DNA from: TMP-7 sp038212445
Lineage (GTDB): Bacteria > Acidobacteriota > Terriglobia > Bryobacterales > Bryobacteraceae
Reading direction: 5' to 3'
Length of the DNA stretch: 64,000 nucleotides
NCBI GenBank assembly: GCA_038212445.1
Contig: JBBQUM010000011.1
Coordinates: 1-64,000, forward strand
Position numbers and translations under genes: made by a program. The notes under the pieces are model-generated. The model worked only from the letters and a program-made list of their open reading frames with translations, was not told where the DNA came from and searched no databases. Of this stretch, positions 16,411 through 23,947 are shown one piece after another (the stretch's first letter is position 1; each line of letters starts with the position of its first letter).

Positions 16411-17658
16411 TTAGGCTGCGGAACCCGCAAGTTTCGCCAGAGCTGACGCGAGGATGAGCGTGCCGCGGGACAGGTCCTTGGGCGAGGAGTATTCGTCGGG
16501 ACGGTGGCTCACCCCATTCCTGGAGGGGACGAAGAGCATAGCCGTCGGCGCGATCCGGGACATGAAGAGCGAGTCGTGATAGGCACGGCTGACCATGCGG
16601 TCGTATGGAAACCCATGCTCGTCGCTTGACTGCGTCAGCGCTTCAACTACCGTTGGGTTGCAGATGGCGGGGGCATCGGCGTTGAGCACCTCCCGAGTTA
16701 CGAGCAGCCGCCGCCGGGTAGCCACCTCATCGCAGGCAGCGTTGAGCTTTGCAAGCATCGTGTCGCGGCGGGTGAGATCGATATCGCGCGCGTCGACGCT
16801 GATGGTCACGCGGCTGGGCACGCTGTTCACGTTGCCAGGGAAGACGTCGCACATTCCGACGGTCGCGACGGTGTCGACGAATCCGGTGGATTTTGCCGCC
16901 GCCTCCAGTTGGAGCGCGATTTCGGCAGCACCCAGGAAAGCGTCGCGACGGTTGGGCATCAGGACTGCGCCGGCGTGTCCGCCTTCGCCCTCGATCGTGA
17001 TCCGCAGGCTGGCCGGCGCTGCGATGGCGGTGACAACGCCCAGCGGGACCTGCCGGCGTTCCAATAGCGGTCCCTGCTCGATGTGCAACTCGACGAACGC
17101 GCAATAGTAGTTGGCCGGCAGTGCCACGGTTTCGAGTTTGCCGCGAAACCCCGCGCCCGTGCGAACGTCGTTCAGAGTTGCGCCATCCTTGTCCTTCAGC
17201 CGCTGGTCCGCGCCGGCGTCGAGCGATCCGCAAAGCAGGCGACTTCCCAGGCAGCCGATACCGAAGCGGGTGGGCTCTTCCGACGTGAAGAGCAGCAGTT
17301 CAATCGACCGCTGGGGTTTGAAGCCGCTTTCTTGCAATGCCTGGATTGCCTCCAGTCCGCCGAGCACGCCGACGGTACCGTCGTAGCGGCCTGAATGTGG
17401 AATGGCGTCGATGTGTGAACCGGTGCCGATTGCCGGGAGCGACGAATCCGCACCCTGCCAGCGCGCGAACGTGTTGCCAACCGCGTCCTCGCGCACGGCG
17501 AGTCCAGCGCTTGTACAGAGGTCTTTCACATAGGCGCGTGCGTCGAGGTCCACCGCCGAAAAGACAATGCGGGTCACCGCTGGAGCGGGCGTATCGGAGA
17601 ATTCCGAGAGCTTATCGAGCGTCGCTGAGAGCCGGTTCTGATTGACATTTAACTGCAT
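16411..17658 (-). CDS. Ureidoglycolate amidohydrolase (UAH, M20 family)
   Basis: A 415-residue member of the M20 hydantoinase/carbamoylase amidase family. The metal site is visible in GTGSHIDAIP..GRYDGTVG, TSEEPTRFG, ELHIEQGP and the late His in SRAYHDSLF. The N-terminal half (LSEFSDTPAPAVTRI; FKPQRSIELLLFTSEEPTRF; GCLGSRLL) matches the plant-type UAH pattern more than AllC. UAH converts S-ureidoglycolate to glyoxylate, CO2 and ammonia. This fits its place directly after allE, whose product is S-ureidoglycolate. The family also contains allantoate hydrolases, so biochemical proof would be needed for substrate choice. Confidence 0.82.
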   Translation of the reverse strand: MQLNVNQNRLSATLDKLSEFSDTPAPAVTRIVFSAVDLDARAYVKDLCTSAGLAVREDAVGNTFARWQGADSSLPAIGTGSHIDAIPHSGRYDGTVGVLGGLEAIQALQESGFKPQRSIELLLFTSEEPTRFGIGCLGSRLLCGSLDAGADQRLKDKDGATLNDVRTGAGFRGKLETVALPANYYCAFVELHIEQGPLLERRQVPLGVVTAIAAPASLRITIEGEGGHAGAVLMPNRRDAFLGAAEIALQLEAAAKSTGFVDTVATVGMCDVFPGNVNSVPSRVTISVDARDIDLTRRDTMLAKLNAACDEVATRRRLLVTREVLNADAPAICNPTVVEALTQSSDEHGFPYDRMVSRAYHDSLFMSRIAPTAMLFVPSRNGVSHRPDEYSSPKDLSRGTLILASALAKLAGSAA

Positions 17659-17661
17659 GTG

Positions 17662-18396
17662 TCACCTTGCCAGCGGGTGGCGATTCCAATCTTTGTAGAG
17701 GAGGTATTTCGACGGCACCTTGCCGAGCGCACCAAACCATTGGGGACAGTACGGACCCATCCAGATAAAGTCACCCGCCACCGCCTGGTACCAGCTTTCG
17801 CCCAACCGGTAGATGCCGCCGCCTTCGAGCATTAGCAATCCGTGCTCCATCACGTGGACTTCCACCATCGGTAGCGACGCTCCCGGTTGGAAGGTCAAGG
17901 TGTTCACTGCAAAGTCGAAGGCCATGTCGGCGGGCACGAGTGTACGGACCTCGAGGGTAGTGTCGCCCAGCAACGGCTGACCAGGGATCGCAGGCTCCGA
18001 ACCAATGAAGAGTTTGGGGGGATGGGTGCCTTTGAGCGGTACATATTCCTTCTCGATCACAATCGCCCGGCTTATCTCACGCGCGGAAACGGTATGGTCA
18101 CCCGGCGGCAGATAAGCGTAACCGTCCTTCGACAGCCGGTGCTTCTTTTGTTTGCCGGCAACATCCACGGTCCCCTCGAGGACATACAAAAAGCGTTGAT
18201 TCTGGGACGGGCCGATACGCCCATCGGCCTCGAATTCCACCGTGTACTCGGTGAAGGCGGCACCCATTGCGGGGGCGGCGTGCACGATGGCGGTGGCTTT
18301 TTTCATTCCGGGCAAGGATGCACGGATGAAGGTGTCGGGCGTTAGCAAGGCGTGGTCGACTTGCCAGGAGCTACGGGTGTATCCGAGATTATGCAT
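17662..18396 (-). CDS. allE: (S)-ureidoglycine aminohydrolase (bicupin)
   Basis: A 244-residue double-cupin protein without signal peptide. It begins HNLGYTRSSWQVDHALLTP, typical for AllE/UGHY. The C-terminal cupin has EVHVMEHGLLMLEGGGIY with the metal-binding Glu and His residues, followed by YQAVAGDFIWMGPYCPQWF. The enzyme deaminates S-ureidoglycine, the unstable product of allantoate hydrolysis, to S-ureidoglycolate using Mn2+. It overlaps allB by 8 bp and is followed after 3 bp by the UAH gene. Confidence 0.92.
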   Translation of the reverse strand: MHNLGYTRSSWQVDHALLTPDTFIRASLPGMKKATAIVHAAPAMGAAFTEYTVEFEADGRIGPSQNQRFLYVLEGTVDVAGKQKKHRLSKDGYAYLPPGDHTVSAREISRAIVIEKEYVPLKGTHPPKLFIGSEPAIPGQPLLGDTTLEVRTLVPADMAFDFAVNTLTFQPGASLPMVEVHVMEHGLLMLEGGGIYRLGESWYQAVAGDFIWMGPYCPQWFGALGKVPSKYLLYKDWNRHPLAR

Positions 18397-19732
18397 GGGG
18401 TTGAATGAACTGGCCAGGTTGTGGTGCGACGATCTGATCGTCCAGGTAGATGGTTAAGCCCCGCCGGATGGTGCGGCGAATGGTGCCCCGGAACTCCGTG
18501 CCGATGTAGGGGCTTTGCTTGTGCCGGTAGAACAGACGGTCTGACTCGAGCGGGAAGGAAGCGATTGGGTCCACCAGGACGCAGTCGGCGTCGAAGCCTA
18601 TCTCGATGGAACCTTTGTTTGGGATGTTGAACCGCCGCGCTGGAGTGCTGGCGGTAAGTTGAGCGATCCGCTCGTAGGTAAGTTGCCGTTGCTCGGAGCC
18701 GGCTTCGAGCAGCACGTTGAGAGTGGACTGGACTCCGGCGATGCCACCCCAGACCTGGAAGAAGTCGAGAGACTCCTTGAGGTCGGGCGAGGACGGTGAG
18801 TGGTCGGAGGCGACGATGTCGAGCGTGCCATCGGCGACCGCTGTCCACAATGCTTCGCGTTCGGCCGCATCCCGAAACGGAGGAGCGCACTTCGCTACGG
18901 CTCCTAATCTCTCCATGTCCTCGGCGGTGAAGAACAGGTAGTGCGGGCAAGTCTCGATGGTGAGGTTGACGCCTTGCGCTCGAAGTTCGGCGGCCAAGGC
19001 AACGCCTTTACCGGAACTGACGTGCACGATGTGAAGCCGGGCACCGGTTGACTTGGCGATCTCAGCGGCGCGCCGGATGGCGTCCAACTCGGCTTCGATA
19101 CTTCTGGAGGCCAGGTAATCGCGCACCGTCCTGCCGCCGGCGTTACGGATGCGCTCAGTCGCAGCGCTGGTGATTTGTTCGCTCTCGGCGTGCACCGCCA
19201 CCGGCAGATTGTGGCGCGCCGCGATCTCCATGCCCTTGCGCAGGGTGGCATCGTCGGAGTGCTCGAACTCGGGCAGCCCGGAATTGCACATGAAGGCTTT
19301 GAAGCCGATGACGCCGCGCTCCGCCAGTTCGCTCATCGTGGCGAGGTTGGAGGGCGTGAGACCGCCCCACAGCGCAAAGTCCGTGACTGAGGAGCGTTCC
19401 ATTGCCTCCCGCTTCAGATCGAAGCTCGCACCGTCAAGCGTGCAAGGCGACGAGTTTAACGGCATGTCGAAAAACAGAGTTCCGCCGCCCGCGGCCAGCG
19501 ATCGACTACCGGTGGCAATGCCCTCCCAGTTCTCGCGGCCCGGCTCATTGAAATGGAGATGGACGTCGATCAAGCCCGGAAAGACCAGCATGTCCGCGGC
19601 TTCGATTTCGTATTGAGCTGCCGGCAGCGCCGTTCCAATCTCCACAAAACGTCCACCGTCGATGGCGATGTCGGCTTGCTGCCTGCCGGTGGCGGATACG
19701 ACGGTACCCCCTCGAATGACCAGATCAACCAA
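18389..19732 (-). CDS. allB: Allantoinase
   Basis: A 447-residue amidohydrolase. The binuclear metal site is shown by DVHLHFNEPGRENWEG, the carboxylated Lys in GVIGFKAFMCNSG, His in AVHAES and HIVHVSSGKG, and Asp in DIVASDHSPS. The sequence around FNEPGR..WEG and FKAFMC is that of AllB rather than dihydroorotase or hydantoinase. It hydrolyses allantoin to allantoate. The start is TTG (19730-19732), in line with the conserved N-terminus VDLVIRGGTVV, and overlaps the end of allC by 8 bp. Confidence 0.93.
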   Translation of the reverse strand: MVDLVIRGGTVVSATGRQQADIAIDGGRFVEIGTALPAAQYEIEAADMLVFPGLIDVHLHFNEPGRENWEGIATGSRSLAAGGGTLFFDMPLNSSPCTLDGASFDLKREAMERSSVTDFALWGGLTPSNLATMSELAERGVIGFKAFMCNSGLPEFEHSDDATLRKGMEIAARHNLPVAVHAESEQITSAATERIRNAGGRTVRDYLASRSIEAELDAIRRAAEIAKSTGARLHIVHVSSGKGVALAAELRAQGVNLTIETCPHYLFFTAEDMERLGAVAKCAPPFRDAAEREALWTAVADGTLDIVASDHSPSSPDLKESLDFFQVWGGIAGVQSTLNVLLEAGSEQRQLTYERIAQLTASTPARRFNIPNKGSIEIGFDADCVLVDPIASFPLESDRLFYRHKQSPYIGTEFRGTIRRTIRRGLTIYLDDQIVAPQPGQFIQPHA

Positions 19733-20936
19733 TGCGCAACTCCAGTAGCTTCAGAAAATTCTCGCCGGTGGCGATGGCGGCCTCAACGTCCTCCGCACGC
19801 ACCGCTTCGTCGCGGTGGTGACTGATGCCGCCGGGCGAGCGCAGAAACAGCATTGCCGCCGGGACGCGCTGCGCCAGAATCATGGCGTCATGCCCCGCGC
19901 CGCTTACCAAACGGGGTGCGCGATAGCCGGCGGATTCCGATGCCTGCTCCAGGAGGCTCACCCATTCAGGATCGCATTGCACGGCCGTCTGGTCGAGACG
20001 TTGAGTTGCAGCCACTGTTACGCCGCGTTTTGAAGTGCTGCGCCGCGCGGCCGCGAGTATGCTCCGGAGAGCCTTGCGGCGTGTAGCGTCATCGGCGTGC
20101 CGCACATCGAGAGTGGCGTGAACTTCACCGGCGATCACGTTTCCAGCGCCCGGCGAAGCGTCGATCCTTCCCACCGTCGCCACCAGACCCTCGGTCCGTT
20201 TGCCGGTTTGTTCGACGAAGACAATCCACTCCGCAGCGGCCGCTAGCGCGTCGTGACGGAGACGCATCGGCGTGGTGCCTGCGTGATTCGCTTGTCCGGT
20301 AAACGTGAGTTCATAACGGCTCTGGCCGGCAATGGCGCTCACTACGCCGATGGACAGATTCTCATGCTCCAACACAGGTCCCTGCTCGATGTGAAATTCA
20401 AGATAGCCGAGGGTCACATTGGGATCGATCATGGCGTGTGGCAAGGCAGCAGGGTCGAGATCGAAGTTGCGGATGGCTTGCTCGATGGAGATGCCGTTGC
20501 GGTCTTGTGTCGCGAACACGGCGGCATCGATACTTCCCACGAGTGCGCGGCTGCCGATAAACGGGAGGCTGAAGCGAACGCCCTCTTCCTCCGAGAATGC
20601 GACTACCTCAATCCCAAAGCGGAGTCGACGGCCCCGGAGTCGCTCTACGAGTTCGATGGCGAGCATCACGCCGATGATCCCGTCGTAAGAGCCAGAGCCA
20701 GGCACGGTGTCGACGTGAGAGCCGATCAGGATCCTTGGACACTCCGGGGTATCGCCGGGATAAATGGCGCGCAGGTTACCGGCAGCGTCGATGCTGACGG
20801 TCATGCCGACCGCCTCAGTCCACTCCCGCAGCAACCGGTGCACCTCACGCATCGGCGGCGACAGGAAAGTCCGGGTAAGGCGATCAGAATCCTCGCTGAG
20901 CTGGGACAGCGCGAGGCAACGCTCGATCACCTGCAT
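19725..20936 (-). CDS. allC: Allantoate amidohydrolase (AllC, M20 family)
   Basis: A 403-residue M20-family zinc/manganese amidase. Visible metal and active-site motifs are IGSHVDTVPGSGSYDGIIGV, AFSEEEGVRF, YLEFHIEQGP and GAGHDAMILA. The dimerisation lid lies at about 210-325 (GQANHAGTTPM). It hydrolyses allantoate to S-ureidoglycine, CO2 and ammonia. It differs clearly from its paralogue at 16411-17658, so the operon carries one enzyme for each of the two amidohydrolase steps. The ATG directly abuts the uraH stop (TGAATG). Confidence 0.88.
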   Translation of the reverse strand: MQVIERCLALSQLSEDSDRLTRTFLSPPMREVHRLLREWTEAVGMTVSIDAAGNLRAIYPGDTPECPRILIGSHVDTVPGSGSYDGIIGVMLAIELVERLRGRRLRFGIEVVAFSEEEGVRFSLPFIGSRALVGSIDAAVFATQDRNGISIEQAIRNFDLDPAALPHAMIDPNVTLGYLEFHIEQGPVLEHENLSIGVVSAIAGQSRYELTFTGQANHAGTTPMRLRHDALAAAAEWIVFVEQTGKRTEGLVATVGRIDASPGAGNVIAGEVHATLDVRHADDATRRKALRSILAAARRSTSKRGVTVAATQRLDQTAVQCDPEWVSLLEQASESAGYRAPRLVSGAGHDAMILAQRVPAAMLFLRSPGGISHHRDEAVRAEDVEAAIATGENFLKLLELRIG

Positions 20937-21278
20937 TCACGAGCCCCGATAGGTGCTGTAGCCGTAGGGCGACAGCAGAAGCGGCACATGGTAGCGGCCC
21001 TCAGGATCAGAAACGCCGAAGCGAATCACAACCTCGTCAAGGAACGGCGGATCTGTGATGGCGGCGCCGCTCGCGCGAAGATAGTCGCCTGCGTGAAATG
21101 TGAGTTCGTAGACGCCAACTTCGATGCTCGAGCCCGACAGCAGCGGTTCGCTTGTACGTCCATCAGCGTTGGTGGTGACGGTTTTCAAGTGTTGACCGGC
21201 AAGGTGAAGGTCGATCTTCAAGTGGGCTGCAGGACGGCCAAGCGCCAGGTCGAGAACGTGCGTCGAAAGGTGCGCCAT
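20937..21278 (-). CDS. uraH: 5-hydroxyisourate hydrolase (transthyretin-like)
   Basis: A 113-residue transthyretin-related protein. It starts LSTHVLDLALGRPAAHL (catalytic His) and ends with the signature YRGS. The internal segment HVPLLLSPYGYSTYRG is typical. It opens the ring of 5-hydroxyisourate, the direct product of urate oxidase, to OHCU. There is no signal peptide, so it acts in the cytoplasm. It lies 1 bp after the urate oxidase stop and abuts allC. Confidence 0.95.
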   Translation of the reverse strand: MAHLSTHVLDLALGRPAAHLKIDLHLAGQHLKTVTTNADGRTSEPLLSGSSIEVGVYELTFHAGDYLRASGAAITDPPFLDEVVIRFGVSDPEGRYHVPLLLSPYGYSTYRGS

Positions 21279-21279
21279 G

Positions 21280-22143
21280 TTACCGCTTCATTGTGAGGCC
21301 GAGGCAGCCGTATGGCGGTCGAGCATCGGTGAAGACGCCCAGTGTGTCCCCGGTTGCGGTGATCGAATCCCAGGTGCGATTATTCGCTTCGAGCCGGATT
21401 TCGCCAATCTCTGGAATTTCCGCGAGCATGCGTGTGCCCAGCTGATAGATGATCTGCTGAATGCTGCCCGACTCAAAGCCATCGAAGACTTCGCGGGTCA
21501 TTTTACGAACCTTGGCGCTGACGGCGCCGTCGCTGAATGCTGCTTCGTTGCTGCTGTAGTTCCAGTCGAGGTCGAGCCACATATGCAGCGGGCGGTTCTT
21601 GATGTCGGGCAGTGTCGTGTATTGGTCGCGCACAAAGCCGTGGAAGGCGCTGCCGCCGAGTCGTAGCAGTTTGAAGCCTGCGATGCCCGAGCGCAATTCG
21701 ACGGTTGCGATATTCCCGCCGGAGCGCTGGAGTTCCAGGCGGGCATTCGCCTTTTCCGGTCCGCTGGGCGTGAACGACAGGCCGCTCCCAGGAATTCCCT
21801 GATAGGGAATCTCCGAGGCGGAAAGCTGAATACCCTCGCACTGCGGGTAAAGGTTGATGAACTTCAAGGCGAGAAACTGACAATACGACTCTAGATCGTA
21901 ACCGGGATAGTTGAGGGTCTCGCGTTGGATGAAATTCTTCATCGAATCGGTGGCCACGAGACCCGAATTGTCTCCGGTGGTGTACGTGGTCCAGAAGGCG
22001 TCGCCATAAATCAGCATCAGGACATTGACACCGAAGACCGGACTCTTACCCGCGGGTGTCTTCGCGTCGCGATTCAACCGGTAGGCGATGACGTCGCCCT
22101 TGCCGTAGTAATTACGCTTGCTGCCGCTGGTGAAAGTGTTCAA
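21280..22143 (-). CDS. Urate oxidase (factor-independent urate hydroxylase)
   Basis: A 287-residue protein made of two tunnelling-fold repeats. Active-site segments are YYGKGDVIAYRLNR (catalytic Lys), GLVATDSMKNFI (catalytic Thr), FHGFVRDQYTTLPD and the Bacillus-like C-terminal motif LEANNRTWDSI. It oxidises urate to 5-hydroxyisourate with O2 and without cofactor. The start codon is TTG (22141-22143), overlapping the uraD TGA as TTGA. The conserved region begins about ten residues in, so this start is plausible. Confidence 0.93.
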   Translation of the reverse strand: MNTFTSGSKRNYYGKGDVIAYRLNRDAKTPAGKSPVFGVNVLMLIYGDAFWTTYTTGDNSGLVATDSMKNFIQRETLNYPGYDLESYCQFLALKFINLYPQCEGIQLSASEIPYQGIPGSGLSFTPSGPEKANARLELQRSGGNIATVELRSGIAGFKLLRLGGSAFHGFVRDQYTTLPDIKNRPLHMWLDLDWNYSSNEAAFSDGAVSAKVRKMTREVFDGFESGSIQQIIYQLGTRMLAEIPEIGEIRLEANNRTWDSITATGDTLGVFTDARPPYGCLGLTMKR

Positions 22144-22646
22144 TTCGTCTCCTCAATTTGAATTGCTCCGGCAAGGCGAAACCAGGCGATGCGGGCGATT
22201 TCGGTTAGAGCGGCCTGCTGCTCTGTGGGCGGATCTGAATCCAGGCGAACTCCGAGTGCGACGAGAATATCGTGCCTGGTGCTGCCCTTAACGGCGTAAA
22301 TGAAAGGGAAGCCAAACTTCTGCTGATAACGGCGGTTCAGGTCGCGCAGTGTTTCGTATTCGCTGGCGGTCATCTGATCCAGTCCTGCGCCCGCCTGCTC
22401 TCCCACTGAAGCGTCACTCATACGTGCTCGCGCGCCGAGATCGGGATGGGCACGGATGAGTTCCAACTGCTCCGAGCCGGAGGACGCATCGACGGCTTTA
22501 ACCATAGCAAGGTGCAGCGACTGGAGCGTGGCGAACGGCTTAGCGTCGAATGCACGTTCGGCCACCCACGGCGAATGTTCGAAGATCCAGCCGAGCGTGT
22601 CGACAAACTCAATTCGGTCCATCGCGTTGATGGCAGTGAGCGTCAT
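22140..22646 (-). CDS. uraD: OHCU decarboxylase
   Basis: A 168-residue all-helical protein. Family motifs are FEHSPWVAERAF (with the HSPWVAE block), LIRAHPDLGARARM, SEYETLRDLNRRYQQKFGFP and FIYAVKGSTRHDIL. It decarboxylates 2-oxo-4-hydroxy-4-carboxy-5-ureidoimidazoline to S-allantoin. I chose ATG 22646 because it overlaps the guanine deaminase stop as ATGA and starts where the family starts; the ORF is open further upstream. Confidence 0.93.
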   Translation of the reverse strand: MTLTAINAMDRIEFVDTLGWIFEHSPWVAERAFDAKPFATLQSLHLAMVKAVDASSGSEQLELIRAHPDLGARARMSDASVGEQAGAGLDQMTASEYETLRDLNRRYQQKFGFPFIYAVKGSTRHDILVALGVRLDSDPPTEQQAALTEIARIAWFRLAGAIQIEETN

Positions 22647-23947
22647 CGCGGCACACTCAAACTCTGGTAAACGCACTTGCCGCGAACCCAGGTCTCCATC
22701 ACGCTCTCGGCGCCGGCCAGCGTGAACAGGGCGGCGAGAACGCGTTCTGGACTCTCGGCGTGCCGGATCACTGCGTTCAGCACTTCACCGGGAGGCTTCA
22801 GGCAAACGAAATCGGCGGAGCGCCCGGGTTGAAGGTCCCCGGTATCGTCAAAACCAAGCGCCTCGGCACCGGCGCGAGTCGCGAGGTAAAGAAGATGAGC
22901 CGGGGAGAGCGCCATACCCTCGGGCGCCACACGCTGCATCAGATACGCCTGCAGTCCTTCTTTGAGCATGCTGAAGCCGGTGCCTGCTCCGACGTCGGTT
23001 CCGAGGGCAATCCTGACACCTGCCGAAACGTGACGGCGCATGGCGAATAATCCGCTGCCAAGCGCGGCGTTGCTCGACGGACAGTGGGCGACCGCTGCAC
23101 CTTGGCTTGCGATCCGCTGGGTAGTGGAGTCGGAGCAGTGGACGTTATGGGCGAGAATCGAGCGCTTCTCGACCAAGCCGAACTTCTCGTACACGGCGAG
23201 ATAATCCAGCGCCCAGGGAAAGAGCTTCAGCACGGCGTCGATCTCTTCCAGGTTCTCGTTCAGGTGAGTTTGGAAGCGGACCGTCGGATGCTCGGTCATC
23301 AGCGTCCGGCATACTTCGAGCATCGGTTCCGAGGTGGACAGCGCGAAGCGAGGGGTGACGGCATAGGCGAGTCCATCGCGGTCATGGAACCTGGCAATCA
23401 ATCCCTTGGACAACTGGTAGGCGTCATCCGGCGAAACGTGCAGCGTGTCGAGCAGATTGCGATCCGACAGCACCAGTCCGCTGGCGACACGTATGCCGGT
23501 GGCGAAAGCCTGCTCGAACAACATCTCGACAGCCGGCGCAAAGTGTGCGCCAAACACCATCGCTGACGTAGTGCCGTGACAGGCCAGTGCGTTCAGAAAC
23601 TCGCGTGCGATCAGTTTGGCATAGGCAGTGTCCTGCATCCGCGCTTCTTCCGGCAGAGCGCTATGGCGCAGCCAGTCGAGCAGCGACTCGCCGAGGGCGC
23701 CGAGTACGCGGACTTGGGGAAAGTGTATGTGGGCGTCCACAAAGCCGGGCAGGATGAACCCGCCGCGCCAGTCGTGAGTGCGGGCGTCGGGATTGGCGCG
23801 GAGTAGCGGGATGAAGTCGCCAATCGCGGAGACGTGCCCGTTCTCCACCAGCAGTCCGCCGTCGGAATGAACCTCGAGCGCGGCAGACTCCGTGAAAGGA
23901 TTGCGTGGCGTATGAAAGATAGCCGCGCGGAAAAGATTCGGTTTCAC
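22643..23947 (-). CDS. guaD: Guanine deaminase
   Basis: A 434-residue amidohydrolase. Metal-binding motifs are GFVDAHIHFPQV, the second His in QTHLNENLEEID, ILAHNVHCSD and ALGTDVGAGTGFSML. The spacing and the phrase FPQVRVLGALGESLLDWL are those of guanine deaminase, which converts guanine to xanthine and so feeds the xanthine dehydrogenase encoded just upstream. The start is GTG 23947, overlapping the xdhB stop as GTGA. Confidence 0.93.
   Translation of the reverse strand: MKPNLFRAAIFHTPRNPFTESAALEVHSDGGLLVENGHVSAIGDFIPLLRANPDARTHDWRGGFILPGFVDAHIHFPQVRVLGALGESLLDWLRHSALPEEARMQDTAYAKLIAREFLNALACHGTTSAMVFGAHFAPAVEMLFEQAFATGIRVASGLVLSDRNLLDTLHVSPDDAYQLSKGLIARFHDRDGLAYAVTPRFALSTSEPMLEVCRTLMTEHPTVRFQTHLNENLEEIDAVLKLFPWALDYLAVYEKFGLVEKRSILAHNVHCSDSTTQRIASQGAAVAHCPSSNAALGSGLFAMRRHVSAGVRIALGTDVGAGTGFSMLKEGLQAYLMQRVAPEGMALSPAHLLYLATRAGAEALGFDDTGDLQPGRSADFVCLKPPGEVLNAVIRHAESPERVLAALFTLAGAESVMETWVRGKCVYQSLSVPR

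Noticed and set aside
20253..21296. 347-residue plus-strand ORF
   Set aside because: It lies opposite allC and uraH, both of which are certain; the translation has no family features and no ribosome-binding site.
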